From positions 186,001-250,000 of the forward strand of contig JASMHC010000014.1 in assembly GCA_030750975.1 (NCBI GenBank): DNA of 64,000 nucleotides, read 5' to 3'. Under the pieces are notes generated by a model. The model saw only the letters and a program-made list of their open reading frames with translations. It was not told where the DNA came from and searched no databases. Below, one piece after another: positions 7,794-17,618 of the stretch (position 1 is its first letter; the number at the start of each line of letters is the position of its first letter). Source of the DNA: Paracoccaceae bacterium. Its GTDB lineage: Bacteria; Pseudomonadota; Alphaproteobacteria; Rhodobacterales; Rhodobacteraceae. The translations under genes and the position numbers were made by a program.

Positions 7794-9104
7794 CTATGAT
7801 CCTTGATCGTTGAGCTTTTTCAGCCGCGCCGTCACCGATAGACCGTGCGCCTCGAGGCTTTCCGAGCGGGCCAGCACCTCTGCCGCCGGTCCGATTTCAC
7901 GCAAGGATTGCGGTGTCATGCGGCTGAGCGTTGTCCGTTTCAGGAAATCCATCACCGACAAACCGCTTGAAAACCGCGCCGAACGGGCCGTTGGCAACAC
8001 GTGGTTGGGACCGCCGACATAATCACCGATGGCCTCGGGCGTCCATGCACCCAGAAAGATCGCGCCCGCGTGATCGATCATCTCGGCCAGCGCATCCGGA
8101 TCGCCGACACACAATTCAAGGTGTTCTGGCGCGATCCGGTTGGCGAGTTTCGCGGCCTCTTCCTGATCTTCGACCAGAATGACAGCGCCGAAATCGCGCC
8201 AGCTTGCGCCTGCGATGGCGCGGCGGTCCAGCGTTTCAAGCCGCGCTTCAACCGCCTTCACCAGGTTATCGGCAAAGCCCTGATCCGAGGTAATCAGGAT
8301 CGATTGGGCGCTTTCGTCATGCTCGGCCTGGCTGAGCAGATCGAGTGCGATCCAGTCGGGGTCGTTGTCTTCATCCGCGATGATCAGCACTTCCGAAGGG
8401 CCTGCGATCATGTCGATGCCAACCTTTCCGAAAACGCGACGCTTGGCGGCGGCGACAAAGGCGTTGCCCGGACCGGTGATCTTGTCGACCGGCGCGATCG
8501 TGTCGGTGCCATAAGCCAGCGCGGCAATCGCCTGCGCACCGCCGATGCGATACACCTCGTCCACGCCTGACAGACGCGCCGCCAGCAGCACAAGCGGGTT
8601 CACCACCCCGTCCGGCGTCGGGCAGGTGATGGCGAGGCGCTCAACCCCCGCGACCTTGGCCGGAATGGCATTCATCAGAACCGACGACGGATAGCTGGCC
8701 AGCCCGCCCGGCACGTATAGCCCCGCCGCAGACACCGGCCGCCAGCGCCAGCCGAGCATCGCGCCATTGGGTTCTTCCCAGGAATGATCCTCGGGCATCT
8801 GCGCTTCGTGATAGGTGCGGATGCGCTCGGTGGCCAATTCCAGCGCGGCGCGGTCCTCGGGCGGGACTTTGGCAATCTCGGCGTCAATCTCGGCCTCGGA
8901 AAAGGCCATTTGATCGGCGGTCAGGGTCAGCCTGTCGAATTTCGCGGTCAGTTCCAGAACCGCCGCGTCGCCCCTGCCCTGCACATCGGCGATGATCCCC
9001 GCAACGATGGTGTCCACATCGGGGCTATCCTCGCGCTTGGCGGCAAGAAGCGTTTGGAACCGCGCTTCGAAATCACTTTCAGACGTGTTGAGAAACTGGG
9101 GCAT
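7794..9104 (-). CDS. hisD: Histidinol dehydrogenase
   Basis: A 436-residue zinc- and NAD-dependent enzyme that oxidises L-histidinol to L-histidine in two steps. Conserved landmarks include the glycine-rich GPGNAFVAAAKR, the metal-site segment SQAEHDE, the catalytic APEHLEL and GGPNHVLPT. I chose the ATG at 9104 (MPQFLNTSE) because the family normally begins here; the open frame extends 21 codons further without homology-like sequence. It heads the hisD–UPF0262–phosphatase operon and is separated from the other his genes, as is usual in Rhodobacteraceae. Confidence 0.96.
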   Translation of the reverse strand: MPQFLNTSESDFEARFQTLLAAKREDSPDVDTIVAGIIADVQGRGDAAVLELTAKFDRLTLTADQMAFSEAEIDAEIAKVPPEDRAALELATERIRTYHEAQMPEDHSWEEPNGAMLGWRWRPVSAAGLYVPGGLASYPSSVLMNAIPAKVAGVERLAITCPTPDGVVNPLVLLAARLSGVDEVYRIGGAQAIAALAYGTDTIAPVDKITGPGNAFVAAAKRRVFGKVGIDMIAGPSEVLIIADEDNDPDWIALDLLSQAEHDESAQSILITSDQGFADNLVKAVEARLETLDRRAIAGASWRDFGAVILVEDQEEAAKLANRIAPEHLELCVGDPDALAEMIDHAGAIFLGAWTPEAIGDYVGGPNHVLPTARSARFSSGLSVMDFLKRTTLSRMTPQSLREIGPAAEVLARSESLEAHGLSVTARLKKLNDQGS

Positions 9105-9445
9105 GGGTCTGTCCTGCGTTGATTGACGCGGATGTAGCTGGAAATGGGTGGCGGGGCAACGCGGCAAACGCTATGGATGCCCTTCCCTTTGTCACCACCC
9201 TTGACTTATCCCGCCGTTTCCCGCACATGCCCCGCAAGCGCCGCGCGACCGCGTGAGATTTTCCGGCCCTTTGGCCCACGGCGCCCCAATCCGGTTCCCC
9301 ATCACGCAGGGTTCTTGATGCGACGGTCAGTCACGCGGGATGCGCCCGTGTGTCCGTGACCCGCATAACCCTCGTTTTCAGCTGCGCTATCCGCGCGGCT
9401 GGCCAAATGTTTGCCGGGTCAAATCCGGCTTTGAAAAGGACCACT
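9105..9445. other. 341-bp divergent intergenic region, hisD / RNA helicase
   Basis: This gap separates two divergently transcribed genes and should contain both promoters. Short open frames exist on both strands but lack ribosome-binding sites and look like random GC-rich frames. I see no structured RNA. The long space before the helicase ATG could be a 5' leader, as is common for RNA helicase genes. Confidence 0.5.
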
Positions 9446-10732
9446 ATGTTCGATTTTGATATGCTCGGCCTTGCGCCCGAGTTGAACAACAACCTCAAGG
9501 CCATGGGCTTTCAGGAACCAACCCCGATCCAGAACAAGGCCGTCCCCTTGGCGCTGGAAGGCCACGACATCCTCGGGCTGGCCCAGACCGGCACCGGCAA
9601 AACGCTGGCTTTTGGCCTGCCGCTGATCAACCAGCTGCTTGAACAACCGGGTAAGCCCGAACCAAAAACCACCAAGGCACTGATCCTTGCGCCGACCCGC
9701 GAGCTGGTGAACCAGATTGCCGAAAGCCTGCGCATTCTGACCGCCAAAACCAAGGTTCGCGTTGTCACCGTTGTCGGTGGCCAATCGATCAACAAGCAGA
9801 TCACGATCCTGAACCGAGGCACCGATATTCTCGTCGCCACTCCGGGGCGGTTAATCGACCTGATGGAGCGCGGCGCCATTCGCCTGAGCGAGGCCCGCTA
9901 TCTGGTGCTGGACGAAGCCGATCAGATGCTCGACATGGGCTTTATCCATGCGCTGCGTCAGATCGCACCGAAACTGGGCACACCGCGTCAGACCATGCTG
10001 TTTTCAGCCACGATGCCAAAGCAAATGGAAGAACTAAGCCGCGCCTATCTTGAGAACCCACGGCGCGTACAAGTTGCGCCCCCCGGCAAGGCCGCTGACA
10101 AGATCACCCAGTCGGTACACTTCATGGAGAAAGCCCGTAAAAGCTGGAAGCTGCGCGATATTCTTGAAAAGAACCCCGAGGCTTTGACGCTGGTGTTCTC
10201 GCGCACCAAACACGGTGCTGAGAAGCTGAAGAAGGGTCTCGTGGCGGACGGGTTCAACGCAGATTCGATCCACGGCAACAAATCCCAAGGCCAGCGGGAT
10301 CGCGCGATTGAGGCCTTCCGTTCGGGTGAAACCACGATCCTCGTGGCGACCGACGTAGCGGCGCGAGGCATCGATATTCCGGGCGTGGCCTTTGTCATCA
10401 ACTTCGACCTGCCCAACGTGCCCGACAACTACGTGCACCGCATTGGCCGCACCGCCCGCGCTGGTCGCGAAGGCGAGGCGATTTCATTCTGCGCCGCGGA
10501 TGAAGTCGATTTGCTGCTCCAAATTCAGAAGGTCATGAAGATCGAAATCCCCGTCGCCAGCGGCACTCAGCCCGAAGCGGTGAAACCCGCCAAGAACGGC
10601 GGCAATCGCCGTGGTGGCAATCGCGGTGGCGGACACCGTGGCGGAGGCGGCGGTCAGAATCGCGGCAATCCCGACGCCGCAGCCAAGCCAAGCGGCAATC
10701 GTCGGCGCAGGCGGCCCCGTCGGGCGGCCTGA
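9446..10732 (+). CDS. rhlE: DEAD-box ATP-dependent RNA helicase, RhlE-like
   Basis: A 428-residue RNA helicase with all core motifs: Q motif (GFQEPTPIQ), motif I AQTGTGKT at 46–53, Ia PTRELVNQ, DEAD at 156–159, SAT at 187–189 and HRIGRTARAG at 331–340. The tail after about residue 375 is rich in Gly, Arg and Asn and ends in a run of Arg, typical of RhlE-type RNA-binding extensions. The ATG at 9446 has AAAAGGA five nt upstream. It probably remodels rRNA or mRNA structure. A hairpin terminator follows. Confidence 0.93.
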   Translation: MFDFDMLGLAPELNNNLKAMGFQEPTPIQNKAVPLALEGHDILGLAQTGTGKTLAFGLPLINQLLEQPGKPEPKTTKALILAPTRELVNQIAESLRILTAKTKVRVVTVVGGQSINKQITILNRGTDILVATPGRLIDLMERGAIRLSEARYLVLDEADQMLDMGFIHALRQIAPKLGTPRQTMLFSATMPKQMEELSRAYLENPRRVQVAPPGKAADKITQSVHFMEKARKSWKLRDILEKNPEALTLVFSRTKHGAEKLKKGLVADGFNADSIHGNKSQGQRDRAIEAFRSGETTILVATDVAARGIDIPGVAFVINFDLPNVPDNYVHRIGRTARAGREGEAISFCAADEVDLLLQIQKVMKIEIPVASGTQPEAVKPAKNGGNRRGGNRGGGHRGGGGGQNRGNPDAAAKPSGNRRRRRPRRAA

Positions 10733-10766
10733 TTAACTGCCGGTAAAGGCGGGCTGAAGCAAAGCG

Positions 10767-10797
10767 AGAGCGCCGACCCGCGGGGTGGCGCTCTTTC
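10767..10797 (+). terminator. Intrinsic terminator after RNA helicase gene
   Basis: AGAGCGCC and GGCGCTCT form an 8-bp stem enclosing a GC-rich loop, followed by TTCCCT. It lies about 35 nt after the helicase stop. Confidence 0.65.
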
Positions 10798-10866
10798 CCT
10801 ATCATGGGGCAGTTTATCTTTCCTAATTCATGCTAGGTTTCTGGTTAGTCTGACGCAGCAGAAGCG

Positions 10867-10913
10867 CCGCCCCGTAGGGGCGGGTCATGCCGGAGGCATG
10901 CTTCCAGCATGAC
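10867..10913. repeat. Nested palindromes, REP-like element
   Basis: Two adjacent inverted repeats: CCGCCCC GTA GGGGCGG (10867–10883) and GTCATGC…GCATGAC (10884–10890 with 10907–10913). Inside the second, CATGCC GGA GGCATG forms an alternative hairpin, so GCATG appears three times. Flanking GCCGCC and GGCGGC could close an outer stem. It is extragenic, between a terminator and a small unknown ORF. Confidence 0.55.
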
Positions 10914-10947
10914 GCTCGCGCGGCGGCTACGCCTTGATTCCGCGCTA

Positions 10948-10969
10948 AAATGTCGATTGTTCGACATTT
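10948..10969. repeat. Perfect 9-bp inverted repeat
   Basis: AAATGTCGA TTGT TCGACATTT lies 78 bp before the small ORF at 11047. It could be an operator or a stem-loop in a leader. It is AT-richer than the neighbouring palindromes. Confidence 0.45.
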
Positions 10970-11046
10970 AGACCGGAACCGAATTTGACAAGTCCGCACG
11001 ATTTACTCAATCTAAATTGCCTAATTAGGAGTGAGATGTAGCAACA

Positions 11047-11361
11047 ATGAAAACCGGGTTAACGACAAACGCCAAACGGTTTCTTAAGTCTGTAAAACGG
11101 TCAATTGGTAAAAAACTCGCTTCCGCCGATAAAGCCAGCGGATTGGAACTAAATGAAGCTTTGCAGCGAATTAGAGAAATTGAATTGCGTGCTAGAACAG
11201 AGAGAATCAGCCTAGGCAAGCTTACCCAAGAAATCGACGCTGCAACAAAACAAGACGAAACAAAACGTGCTAAGAAATCGGGGCGCTCTCGACTGGAATG
11301 GACAAACCAAAACCTGCCAGATCAACAAGCAGGTTCTCCTGGACTGGGAAAACGTCGCTAA
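11047..11361 (+). CDS. Small hypothetical basic protein, atypical composition
   Basis: A possible 104-residue protein rich in Lys and Arg (start MKTGLTTNAKRFLKSVKRSIG), with a helical charged middle and a low-complexity end. I do not recognise a family. Codon use is visibly more AT-rich than in the neighbours (many AAA, TTA and AAT codons), and an AGGAG lies about 14 nt before the ATG, which is a poor spacing. It lies in a palindrome-rich gap and is convergent with trpA. It may be a genuine accessory gene, a remnant of one, or a chance frame. Confidence 0.35.
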   Translation: MKTGLTTNAKRFLKSVKRSIGKKLASADKASGLELNEALQRIREIELRARTERISLGKLTQEIDAATKQDETKRAKKSGRSRLEWTNQNLPDQQAGSPGLGKRR

Positions 11362-11385
11362 ACCAGTACAAGAATTCGTTTACCT

Positions 11386-12177
11386 TCAGGCCCGATGCGC
11401 TCCATCCGCCAGCGACTTCACAAACGCCAGAACATCCGAAACGCTCTCACCATTGCCAATCTCGCTGACAATCGCCGAGCCGACAACCGCGCCATCCGCC
11501 ACCTTGGCAATCGCCTCGGACCGCTCGGGCGTCTTAATCCCAAATCCGACAATCACAGGCAAATCCGTTTGCGCCTTGATCCGCGCGACCTCAGGGCCCA
11601 CGTCGCCCGCTTCGGCCTCGGCCGCACCGGTGATCCCTGTGATCGACACGTAGTAAACAAACCCCGAGGTATTGGTCAGCACTTTGGGCAGGCGCTTGTC
11701 GTCGGTCGTCGGCGTGGCGAGGCGGATAAAGTTCAACCCCGCCTTTTGCGCCGGAATGCACAGCTCTTCATCTTCTTCCGGCGGCAGATCGACAACGATC
11801 AACCCGTCGATCCCCGCTTCCCTCGCATCCGCCAGAAACTTGTCCACCCCGCGCGAATAGATCGGGTTGTAATAGCCCATCAACACAATTGGCGTGGTAT
11901 CGTCGTCTTTACGAAACTCCGCCGCCAGATCGAGCGTTTTCTGCAAGGTCATTCCGCCATCCAAAGCACGGCCACCCGCCAGCTGGATCGTCGGACCATC
12001 CGCCATTGGGTCGGTGAAAGGCAGACCCAGCTCGATGATATCCACACCGGCGCCTGGCAGTCCCTTCACGATCTCAAGCGACGTGTCATAATCCGGATCA
12101 CCCGCCATGACATAGGCCACAAAGGCTTTCTTTCCTGCCGCGGTCAATTCGGCAAACTTGTCGTCAATTCGGGTCAT
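11386..12177 (-). CDS. trpA: Tryptophan synthase alpha chain
   Basis: A 263-residue enzyme that cleaves indole-3-glycerol phosphate to indole and glyceraldehyde 3-phosphate for transfer to the beta subunit. Catalytic Glu49 ([12 protein letters not shown]) and Asp60 (MADGPT) are present, and the phosphate-binding VGFGIKTPE and GAVVGSAIV segments are intact. The ATG at 12177 is preceded by AAGGACC. The open frame extends upstream but overlaps the next gene's end. trpB and trpF are not in the window. Confidence 0.96.
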   Translation of the reverse strand: MTRIDDKFAELTAAGKKAFVAYVMAGDPDYDTSLEIVKGLPGAGVDIIELGLPFTDPMADGPTIQLAGGRALDGGMTLQKTLDLAAEFRKDDDTTPIVLMGYYNPIYSRGVDKFLADAREAGIDGLIVVDLPPEEDEELCIPAQKAGLNFIRLATPTTDDKRLPKVLTNTSGFVYYVSITGITGAAEAEAGDVGPEVARIKAQTDLPVIVGFGIKTPERSEAIAKVADGAVVGSAIVSEIGNGESVSDVLAFVKSLADGAHRA

Positions 12178-12239
12178 GGCTGGTCCTTCTTGCTCACTCT
12201 GCCCCGTTTGCCCAAGCACAGCGCGAAAATCAATCCCGC

Positions 12240-12644
12240 TTAGTCGACATTCAGCATCCAAGGCACGCCAAAACGGTCGGTCAGCATGCCGAAACCCTTG
12301 GCCCAGAACGTGGCTGCGAAGGGCATGGATACCTCTCCACCTTCGGACAAGGCGTCGAACACGGCCTTGGCCTTGTCGAAATCGTCAAAACCGCATTGTA
12401 CCGAAACCCCTATGGGGGACGCATATGTGTCGGGGTCGAAACTGTCGGACCCCATCAGAATATTGCCGCCCAACTGCACCCGCGCATGCATGACTTTGTC
12501 GGCCAGATGTGGCGGCGTTTCGCCCGAACCCGGCGCGTCCGAGAAATTCTGCACGAACACGACCTCGCCGCCGAAAATGCGGGCATAGGTTTGAAACGCC
12601 TCGGCGCAATCGTCCTTGTAGGTGATATAGGGATGTATGTTCAT
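12240..12644 (-). CDS. VOC family protein, PhnB-like
   Basis: A 134-residue glyoxalase/bleomycin-resistance-fold protein. The start [17 protein letters not shown], the middle [10 protein letters not shown] and the C-terminal [21 protein letters not shown] are characteristic of the PhnB/YjdN-like subgroup once annotated as 3-demethylubiquinone methyltransferase. No reaction can be assigned. It begins at the ATG at 12644, divergent from ychF across an 89-bp gap, and is followed by trpA after 62 nt. Confidence 0.85.
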   Translation of the reverse strand: MNIHPYITYKDDCAEAFQTYARIFGGEVVFVQNFSDAPGSGETPPHLADKVMHARVQLGGNILMGSDSFDPDTYASPIGVSVQCGFDDFDKAKAVFDALSEGGEVSMPFAATFWAKGFGMLTDRFGVPWMLNVD

Positions 12645-12733
12645 GACGGCTCTCCTGATGTTGGTCCAAGTCTGCTTGCACCGCTGCGGCCAAAGGCCTA
12701 GAAGGCGCCGAACCAGCAATGACGGAGAGCGCA

Positions 12734-13831
12734 ATGGGTTTCAAGATGGGCATCGTGGGTCTGCCGAATGTCGGCAAGTCGACCCTGTTCAACGCATTGA
12801 CCAAAACTGCCGCCGCGCAGGCTGCGAATTTTCCGTTCTGCACCATCGAACCCAATGTCGGCGATGTGGCCGTGCCGGATGCGCGTCTTGATAAACTGGC
12901 GGCAATTGCCCAGTCGAAACAGATTATCCCGACCCGCATGACCTTTGTCGATATTGCCGGCCTCGTCAAAGGCGCGTCCAAGGGCGAGGGCCTCGGCAAC
13001 CAGTTCCTTGCCAATATCCGCGAAGTGGACGCCATCGCCCATGTGCTGCGCTGCTTTGAGGATGGAGACGTCACCCATGTTGATGGTCGGGTTGACCCAG
13101 TGGCCGATGCCGAAACCATCGAGACCGAATTGATGCTGGCCGATCTCGAAAGCATCGAAAAACGCCTGCAAAACATCACCCGCAAAGTGCGCGGCGGCGA
13201 CAAGGAAGCCGTCCAGCAGGAACGCCTGATGAACATGGCCCGCGAAGCGCTGGAAAACGGCCAGCCCGCCCGCAGCGTGGACGTGGATGCCGAAGACGCC
13301 AAGGCGTGGAAAATGCTGCAACTTCTGACCACCAAGCCGGTGCTTTACGTCTGCAACGTCGATGAAGGCTCATCGGCTAAGGGCAACGAATTCTCGGCCA
13401 AAGTCGCCGAAATGGCGGCGGCGCAGGGCAATTCCCACGTGGTCATCTCGGCCCAGATCGAAGAGGAAATCAGCCAGCTTGAAGAAGACGAAGCGGTGAT
13501 GTTCCTTGAAGAAATGGGCCTGTCCGAGGCCGGTCTCGACCGCCTGATCCGCGCAGGCTACGACCTGCTGCACCTGGAAACCTACTTCACCGTCGGCCCT
13601 AAAGAGGCCCGCGCCTGGACGATCCGTCAGGGCACCCTGGCCCCGCAAGCCGCAGGGGTCATCCACGGCGATTTCGAACGCGGCTTCATCCGCGCCGAAA
13701 CCATCGCCTATGACGACTACATCGCCTGCAACGGCGAACAGGGCGCGAAAGACGCAGGCAAATTGCGGGTTGAGGGCAAAGCCTACACCGTCAAAGACGG
13801 CGACGTGCTGCATTTCCTGTTTAATGCGTAA
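12734..13831 (+). CDS. ychF: Redox-regulated ATPase/GTPase YchF
   Basis: A 365-residue member of the Obg-related YchF/OLA1 group. The P-loop GLPNVGKS lies near residues 9–16, followed by a DIAGLVKGASKGEGLGN switch region, a central coiled-coil and the C-terminal TGS-like domain (FTVGPKEARAWTI … YTVKDGDVLHFLFN). These proteins bind ribosomes and hydrolyse ATP preferentially. The start at 12734 follows a GGAG site; upstream codons of the open frame lie in the divergent promoter region. Confidence 0.95.
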   Translation: MGFKMGIVGLPNVGKSTLFNALTKTAAAQAANFPFCTIEPNVGDVAVPDARLDKLAAIAQSKQIIPTRMTFVDIAGLVKGASKGEGLGNQFLANIREVDAIAHVLRCFEDGDVTHVDGRVDPVADAETIETELMLADLESIEKRLQNITRKVRGGDKEAVQQERLMNMAREALENGQPARSVDVDAEDAKAWKMLQLLTTKPVLYVCNVDEGSSAKGNEFSAKVAEMAAAQGNSHVVISAQIEEEISQLEEDEAVMFLEEMGLSEAGLDRLIRAGYDLLHLETYFTVGPKEARAWTIRQGTLAPQAAGVIHGDFERGFIRAETIAYDDYIACNGEQGAKDAGKLRVEGKAYTVKDGDVLHFLFNA

Positions 13832-13883
13832 CCGCCACCCCGACGGTGATCCGGGATAAGGGTCCGCAAAGGCGTACCCTGCC

Positions 13884-14330
13884 CTACCCCAACGCCGCCT
13901 CTTCCTCAGCCGTCAAAGCCCGGCTGGGCGTCCAGGCATAGCCGTTCTGATCCAGAATAACCGCCTCGCGCAACCCGTGCGGCTTGTTCTCGGGCGCCTG
14001 CAAAACATGGCCCCCCGCAGCCTCGGCCTTACCAGCCGCCGCATCAGGGTCGGTCTCAAAAAGATAAAGCGCAATGCCCGCGCCACGCGCCCCGGCTTCA
14101 GGCAACAGACCAAGCAAAGGATGCGAATGATAGGTCCCGTCCGCATGAAGCTGAAACACCCCAGACCCATAGCGCATGATCGCGAAATCGGCCGAGACGC
14201 GATGCGCCGTCATGCCAAACACCTGCGCCAGAAACGCCGCCTCGGCCCGCACATCCCGCACCAACAGGTTTATCCCGATCCCCCGCAAAGACCGCCCGAA
14301 CTCGCCTGCGCCAACGGTTTCGAAATCCAT
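13884..14330 (-). CDS. VOC family protein
   Basis: A 148-residue glyoxalase-fold protein with an N-terminal GINLLVRDVRAEAAFLAQVFGM and a C-terminal GLREAVILDQNGYAW typical of the vicinal oxygen chelate superfamily. Metal ligands are not conserved clearly enough to name a reaction. The ATG at 14330 is preceded immediately by an in-frame GTG. It follows parC on the same strand after about 97 nt that contain a perfect hairpin and a copy of the dispersed intergenic motif. Confidence 0.8.
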   Translation of the reverse strand: MDFETVGAGEFGRSLRGIGINLLVRDVRAEAAFLAQVFGMTAHRVSADFAIMRYGSGVFQLHADGTYHSHPLLGLLPEAGARGAGIALYLFETDPDAAAGKAEAAGGHVLQAPENKPHGLREAVILDQNGYAWTPSRALTAEEEAALG

Positions 14331-14340
14331 CACCCACCCA

Positions 14341-14368
14341 ATATCTTTTGACCTAAAATATCCTCGCC
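14341..14368 (-). repeat. Dispersed intergenic motif, copy 4 (diverged)
   Basis: Read on the minus strand, GGATATTTTAGGTCAAAAGA resembles GAAGTATTTGGCAAAAGATG of copy 1. It lies directly before the VOC gene start. This is the weakest of the four copies. Confidence 0.3.
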
Positions 14369-14402
14369 GAAGGCAATCCGGCGCGCAAGCGCCTGAACCT
14401 GC

Positions 14403-14422
14403 GACGCCCCGAAAGGGGCGTC
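14403..14422. terminator. Hairpin with GAAA loop after parC
   Basis: GACGCCCC GAAA GGGGCGTC is a perfect 8-bp stem with a stable tetraloop, 6 nt past the parC stop codon. No U-tract follows on the minus strand, so termination efficiency is uncertain. Confidence 0.45.
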
Positions 14423-14427
14423 ACGAT

Positions 14428-16764
14428 TTACCTGAACTTCATGTTGCGCGGGAAGCCGTAAGGCGGGCGCTTGCCCACCCCTGCCCGTTTGCCCAACCAT
14501 TCCGACAGGTCGGGTTCGTGCCGTGTCTTGCCGCCGCCCATTTCCCAACTCAGCCCCTCGGCCCAGTTGAACGTGGTCACATCCGACACGCCGCCGTCCA
14601 GCTCTAGCGTCCCTTGCCGCCCTCGCGCCATGTTATATTTCTGCAATCGCACACCCTTGCCGCGCCCCATCTCGGGCAATTCCGCCACGGGGAACACAAG
14701 GAACCGCCCGTTCTTGCTGACAATCGCCACGTGATCGCCTTCCACCGGCTGGACGATCTGCGCCAGCGCGTCCTTGACATTCAACACCTGCTTGCCGCTG
14801 CGGGTCTGCGCCAGAACATCCTCTTCCGCCACCACAAACCCGTTGCCGTCATTTGACGCGACCAGCAATTTCCGCCCCGGTTTGTGGATGAACAGGTCCA
14901 CGATCTCAACGTCATTGGGCAGATCAACCATCATCCGCAACGGCTCGCCCATCCCCCGCCCGCCGGGCAGGTTCGACGCCTGAACCGTGTAAAACCGCCC
15001 GTTCGTGCCAAACACCAGCAGCTTGTCGGTGGTCTCGGCATGGAACATGAACCGGCCCTCGTCGCCGTCCTTGAACTTCAATTCGCGGTCCAGCGCCACA
15101 TGCCCGGACATCGCCCTTATCCAGCCCATTTTCGAGCAGACAACCGTGATCGGCTCTTTCTCGATCATCGCTTCCAGCGGCACCTCGGCCACCTCGCCCG
15201 CTTCGGCAAAGACCGAACGCCGCGCCCCATACTCATGCCCACGCCCGAATTTCTTGCGGGTCTCGCGCAGCTCTTCGGCGATCCGCGCCCACTGCAAGTC
15301 TTCGCTGGCCAAAAGCGCAACCAACCCGTCACGTTCTTCACGCAACGCCTCGCGTTCACGCAGCAGTTCCATCTCTTCCAACCGGCGCAAGCTGCGCAGA
15401 CGCATGTTCAGGATCGCCTCAGCCTGTACCTCGGTCAGGGTCAGCGGGCCGTCCAGACGCGCAGGGCCAACATAATCCGACTCGTTCATCGCGCGGGGGA
15501 AATCATCGCCCCAGCTTTCATGCATCAACGCCAGCTTCGGATCATCGTCATAGCGGATAATATCAATCACCCGATCCAGATTGAGGAAGGCGATAATCAG
15601 ACCGTCCAACACCTCTAACCGATGGTCAATCTTGTCCATCCGGTGCTGGCTGCGCCGCAGCAACACCTCGCGCCGGTGATCCAGAAACGCCCTCAGCACC
15701 TCTTTCAGCGAACAGACTTTCGGCGTCACCCCGTCGATCAGCACGTTCATGTTCAGACTGAACCGCACCTCAAGATCAGAGTTGCGATAAAGCGTGCCCA
15801 TCAGAACCTCGGGGTCCACATTCTTCGACTTCGGCTCAAGGATCAGGCGAATATCGTCGGCGCTTTCGTCGCGCACATCGGCCAAGATCGGCACTTTCTT
15901 GGTCTGGATGACCTCGGCCAGCTTCTCGATCAGCTTGGATTTCTGCACCTGATAGGGGATTTCCGTGACAACGATCTGCCACGTCCCACGGCCCAAATCC
16001 TCGATCTCCCACTTACAGCGCAGACGGAACGATCCGCGCCCCGTGCGATAGGCCTCAAGGATGTTCTCGCGCGGCTCGACGATCACGCCGCCGGTCGGAA
16101 AATCCGGCCCCGGCACATGTTCCAGCAGCGTTTCATCCCGCGCATTCGGGGCCTTGATCAGATGCAAGCAGGCATTGCACAGCTCTTCGATGTTATGCGG
16201 CGGAATGTTCGTCGCCATCCCCACCGCGATCCCGCTTGATCCGTTCGCCAAGAGGTTCGGAAAGCTGGCAGGCAGCACAACCGGTTCGCTTAGCGTGCCA
16301 TCGTAATTGTCACGAAAATCAACGGCATTCTCGTTCAGCCCCTCAAGCAGCGCCTCCGCCGCCGCCGTCATCCGCGCCTCGGTATAGCGGCTGGCAGCAG
16401 GGTTATCGCCGTCGATATTGCCGAAATTCCCCTGCCCGTCGACCAGCGGGTAACGCACGTTGAAATCCTGCGCCAGTCGCGCCATCGCGTCATAGATCGC
16501 CGCATCGCCATGGGGGTGGTAATTGCCCATCACATCGCCGGAAATCTTCGCGGATTTGCGGAAGCCCCCACCAGACGCCAGCCGCAATTCGCGCATCGCA
16601 TAAAGAATGCGACGATGCACCGGCTTCAACCCGTCGCGCGCGTCCGGCAGGGCCCGGTGCATGATCGTGCTCAGCGCATATTGCAAATAGCGCGAGCCGA
16701 TCGCACGGCGCAGTGGTTCGGCGGAAATAGGCTCTATATTGGGGTCGTCAAGCAAATCACTCAT
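14428..16764 (-). CDS. parC: DNA topoisomerase IV subunit A
   Basis: A 778-residue type IIA topoisomerase subunit that decatenates daughter chromosomes with ParE. The catalytic Tyr is at 127 ([10 protein letters not shown]), in the conserved context [15 protein letters not shown]. The quinolone-determining loop reads [14 protein letters not shown], with Ala88 at the position of E. coli ParC Ser80. The C-terminal beta-pinwheel is shorter than in GyrA and lacks a clear GyrA box, supporting ParC over GyrA. The start MSDLLDDPN at 16764 was chosen over a 12-codon upstream extension. Confidence 0.93.
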   Translation of the reverse strand: MSDLLDDPNIEPISAEPLRRAIGSRYLQYALSTIMHRALPDARDGLKPVHRRILYAMRELRLASGGGFRKSAKISGDVMGNYHPHGDAAIYDAMARLAQDFNVRYPLVDGQGNFGNIDGDNPAASRYTEARMTAAAEALLEGLNENAVDFRDNYDGTLSEPVVLPASFPNLLANGSSGIAVGMATNIPPHNIEELCNACLHLIKAPNARDETLLEHVPGPDFPTGGVIVEPRENILEAYRTGRGSFRLRCKWEIEDLGRGTWQIVVTEIPYQVQKSKLIEKLAEVIQTKKVPILADVRDESADDIRLILEPKSKNVDPEVLMGTLYRNSDLEVRFSLNMNVLIDGVTPKVCSLKEVLRAFLDHRREVLLRRSQHRMDKIDHRLEVLDGLIIAFLNLDRVIDIIRYDDDPKLALMHESWGDDFPRAMNESDYVGPARLDGPLTLTEVQAEAILNMRLRSLRRLEEMELLREREALREERDGLVALLASEDLQWARIAEELRETRKKFGRGHEYGARRSVFAEAGEVAEVPLEAMIEKEPITVVCSKMGWIRAMSGHVALDRELKFKDGDEGRFMFHAETTDKLLVFGTNGRFYTVQASNLPGGRGMGEPLRMMVDLPNDVEIVDLFIHKPGRKLLVASNDGNGFVVAEEDVLAQTRSGKQVLNVKDALAQIVQPVEGDHVAIVSKNGRFLVFPVAELPEMGRGKGVRLQKYNMARGRQGTLELDGGVSDVTTFNWAEGLSWEMGGGKTRHEPDLSEWLGKRAGVGKRPPYGFPRNMKFR

Positions 16765-16852
16765 AGATGATGTGATACAGGGGGGGCGATGCCCGGACAA
16801 GCCGATATCAGCCCCAAGCCCGGAAAGGCAGATGTTTTCCCGCTACATATTA

Positions 16853-17470
16853 TCAGCCAGCCGCCAGTTTTGCGGCCAGACCAACAAAGACCGCACCGGC
16901 CACGCGATTGATCCAAACCTCGGCTTTCGGCGTGCGCACCATCCACCGGCTCAGCCCCCCGGCCGCCACGGCGATGATCGAAAAGATCACAAAGGCCATC
17001 ACCATAAAGGCCAGCCCAAGCTGCGCCACCTGCAAGGCGACCGGTCCATAATCCGGCGACATGAATTGCGGAAAAAACGCAAGGAAAAAGATCGCCACCT
17101 TGGGGTTGGTGACGTTCATCACGACACCGCGCCAGTAAAGAGCGCCGTGGCGTATCTTCTGTGCGCCCGAGGTCAGACCCGACGCATGGGCGCGAAACGC
17201 TTTATAAGCCAGAAACAGAAGGTAGGCCGCACCCACGAATTTAAGAGCCGCAAAAGCCATGGGCGACGCCTTGATCAGCGCCGCCAACCCCAAGGCCACC
17301 GCCGTTGAATGGACAACCAGTCCAGTGCAAAGCCCCAATACCACAACGATGCCCGAGCGCGGCCCGTTGACCGCCGACTGCATCAACACGAACACGTTGT
17401 CCGGCCCAGGGGCCAAAGCCAGCAAACCGGCGGCCACCACGAATGTGGCCATGACATCGGGGGGAATCAT
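16853..17470 (-). CDS. LysE family amino-acid exporter
   Basis: A 205-residue inner-membrane protein with about six hydrophobic segments. The N-terminal GLLALAPGPDNVFVLMQS and the central MNVTNPKVAIFFLAFFPQF are hallmarks of LysE/RhtB exporters. The ATG at 17470 has GGAG seven nt upstream and gives the family's usual length; the open frame runs 63 codons further into the divergent promoter region without membrane-protein character. The substrate is unknown, probably an amino acid or derivative. Confidence 0.9.
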   Translation of the reverse strand: MIPPDVMATFVVAAGLLALAPGPDNVFVLMQSAVNGPRSGIVVVLGLCTGLVVHSTAVALGLAALIKASPMAFAALKFVGAAYLLFLAYKAFRAHASGLTSGAQKIRHGALYWRGVVMNVTNPKVAIFFLAFFPQFMSPDYGPVALQVAQLGLAFMVMAFVIFSIIAVAAGGLSRWMVRTPKAEVWINRVAGAVFVGLAAKLAAG

Positions 17471-17618
17471 TTTTCTGCTCCGGCTGGCCAAGTACGCTTT
17501 GACCGTATCCCCGCCCAGGACCACCCGGTCAAGCAATTCATAGACCCTGCATTGACATGGCACCACTTGCTCTGCCATTCGGTCCCTGATCAGACCAACC
17601 GGCAGGCAATCGCACCCC

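Noticed and set aside
9079-9279. 66-codon minus-strand frame upstream of hisD
   Set aside because: It overlaps the hisD start in another frame and has no ribosome-binding site or recognisable sequence.
10867-10930. CRISPR or tRNA in the palindrome-rich gap
   Set aside because: There is no regular spacer–repeat array and no cloverleaf with a T-loop consensus; the symmetry is palindromic only.
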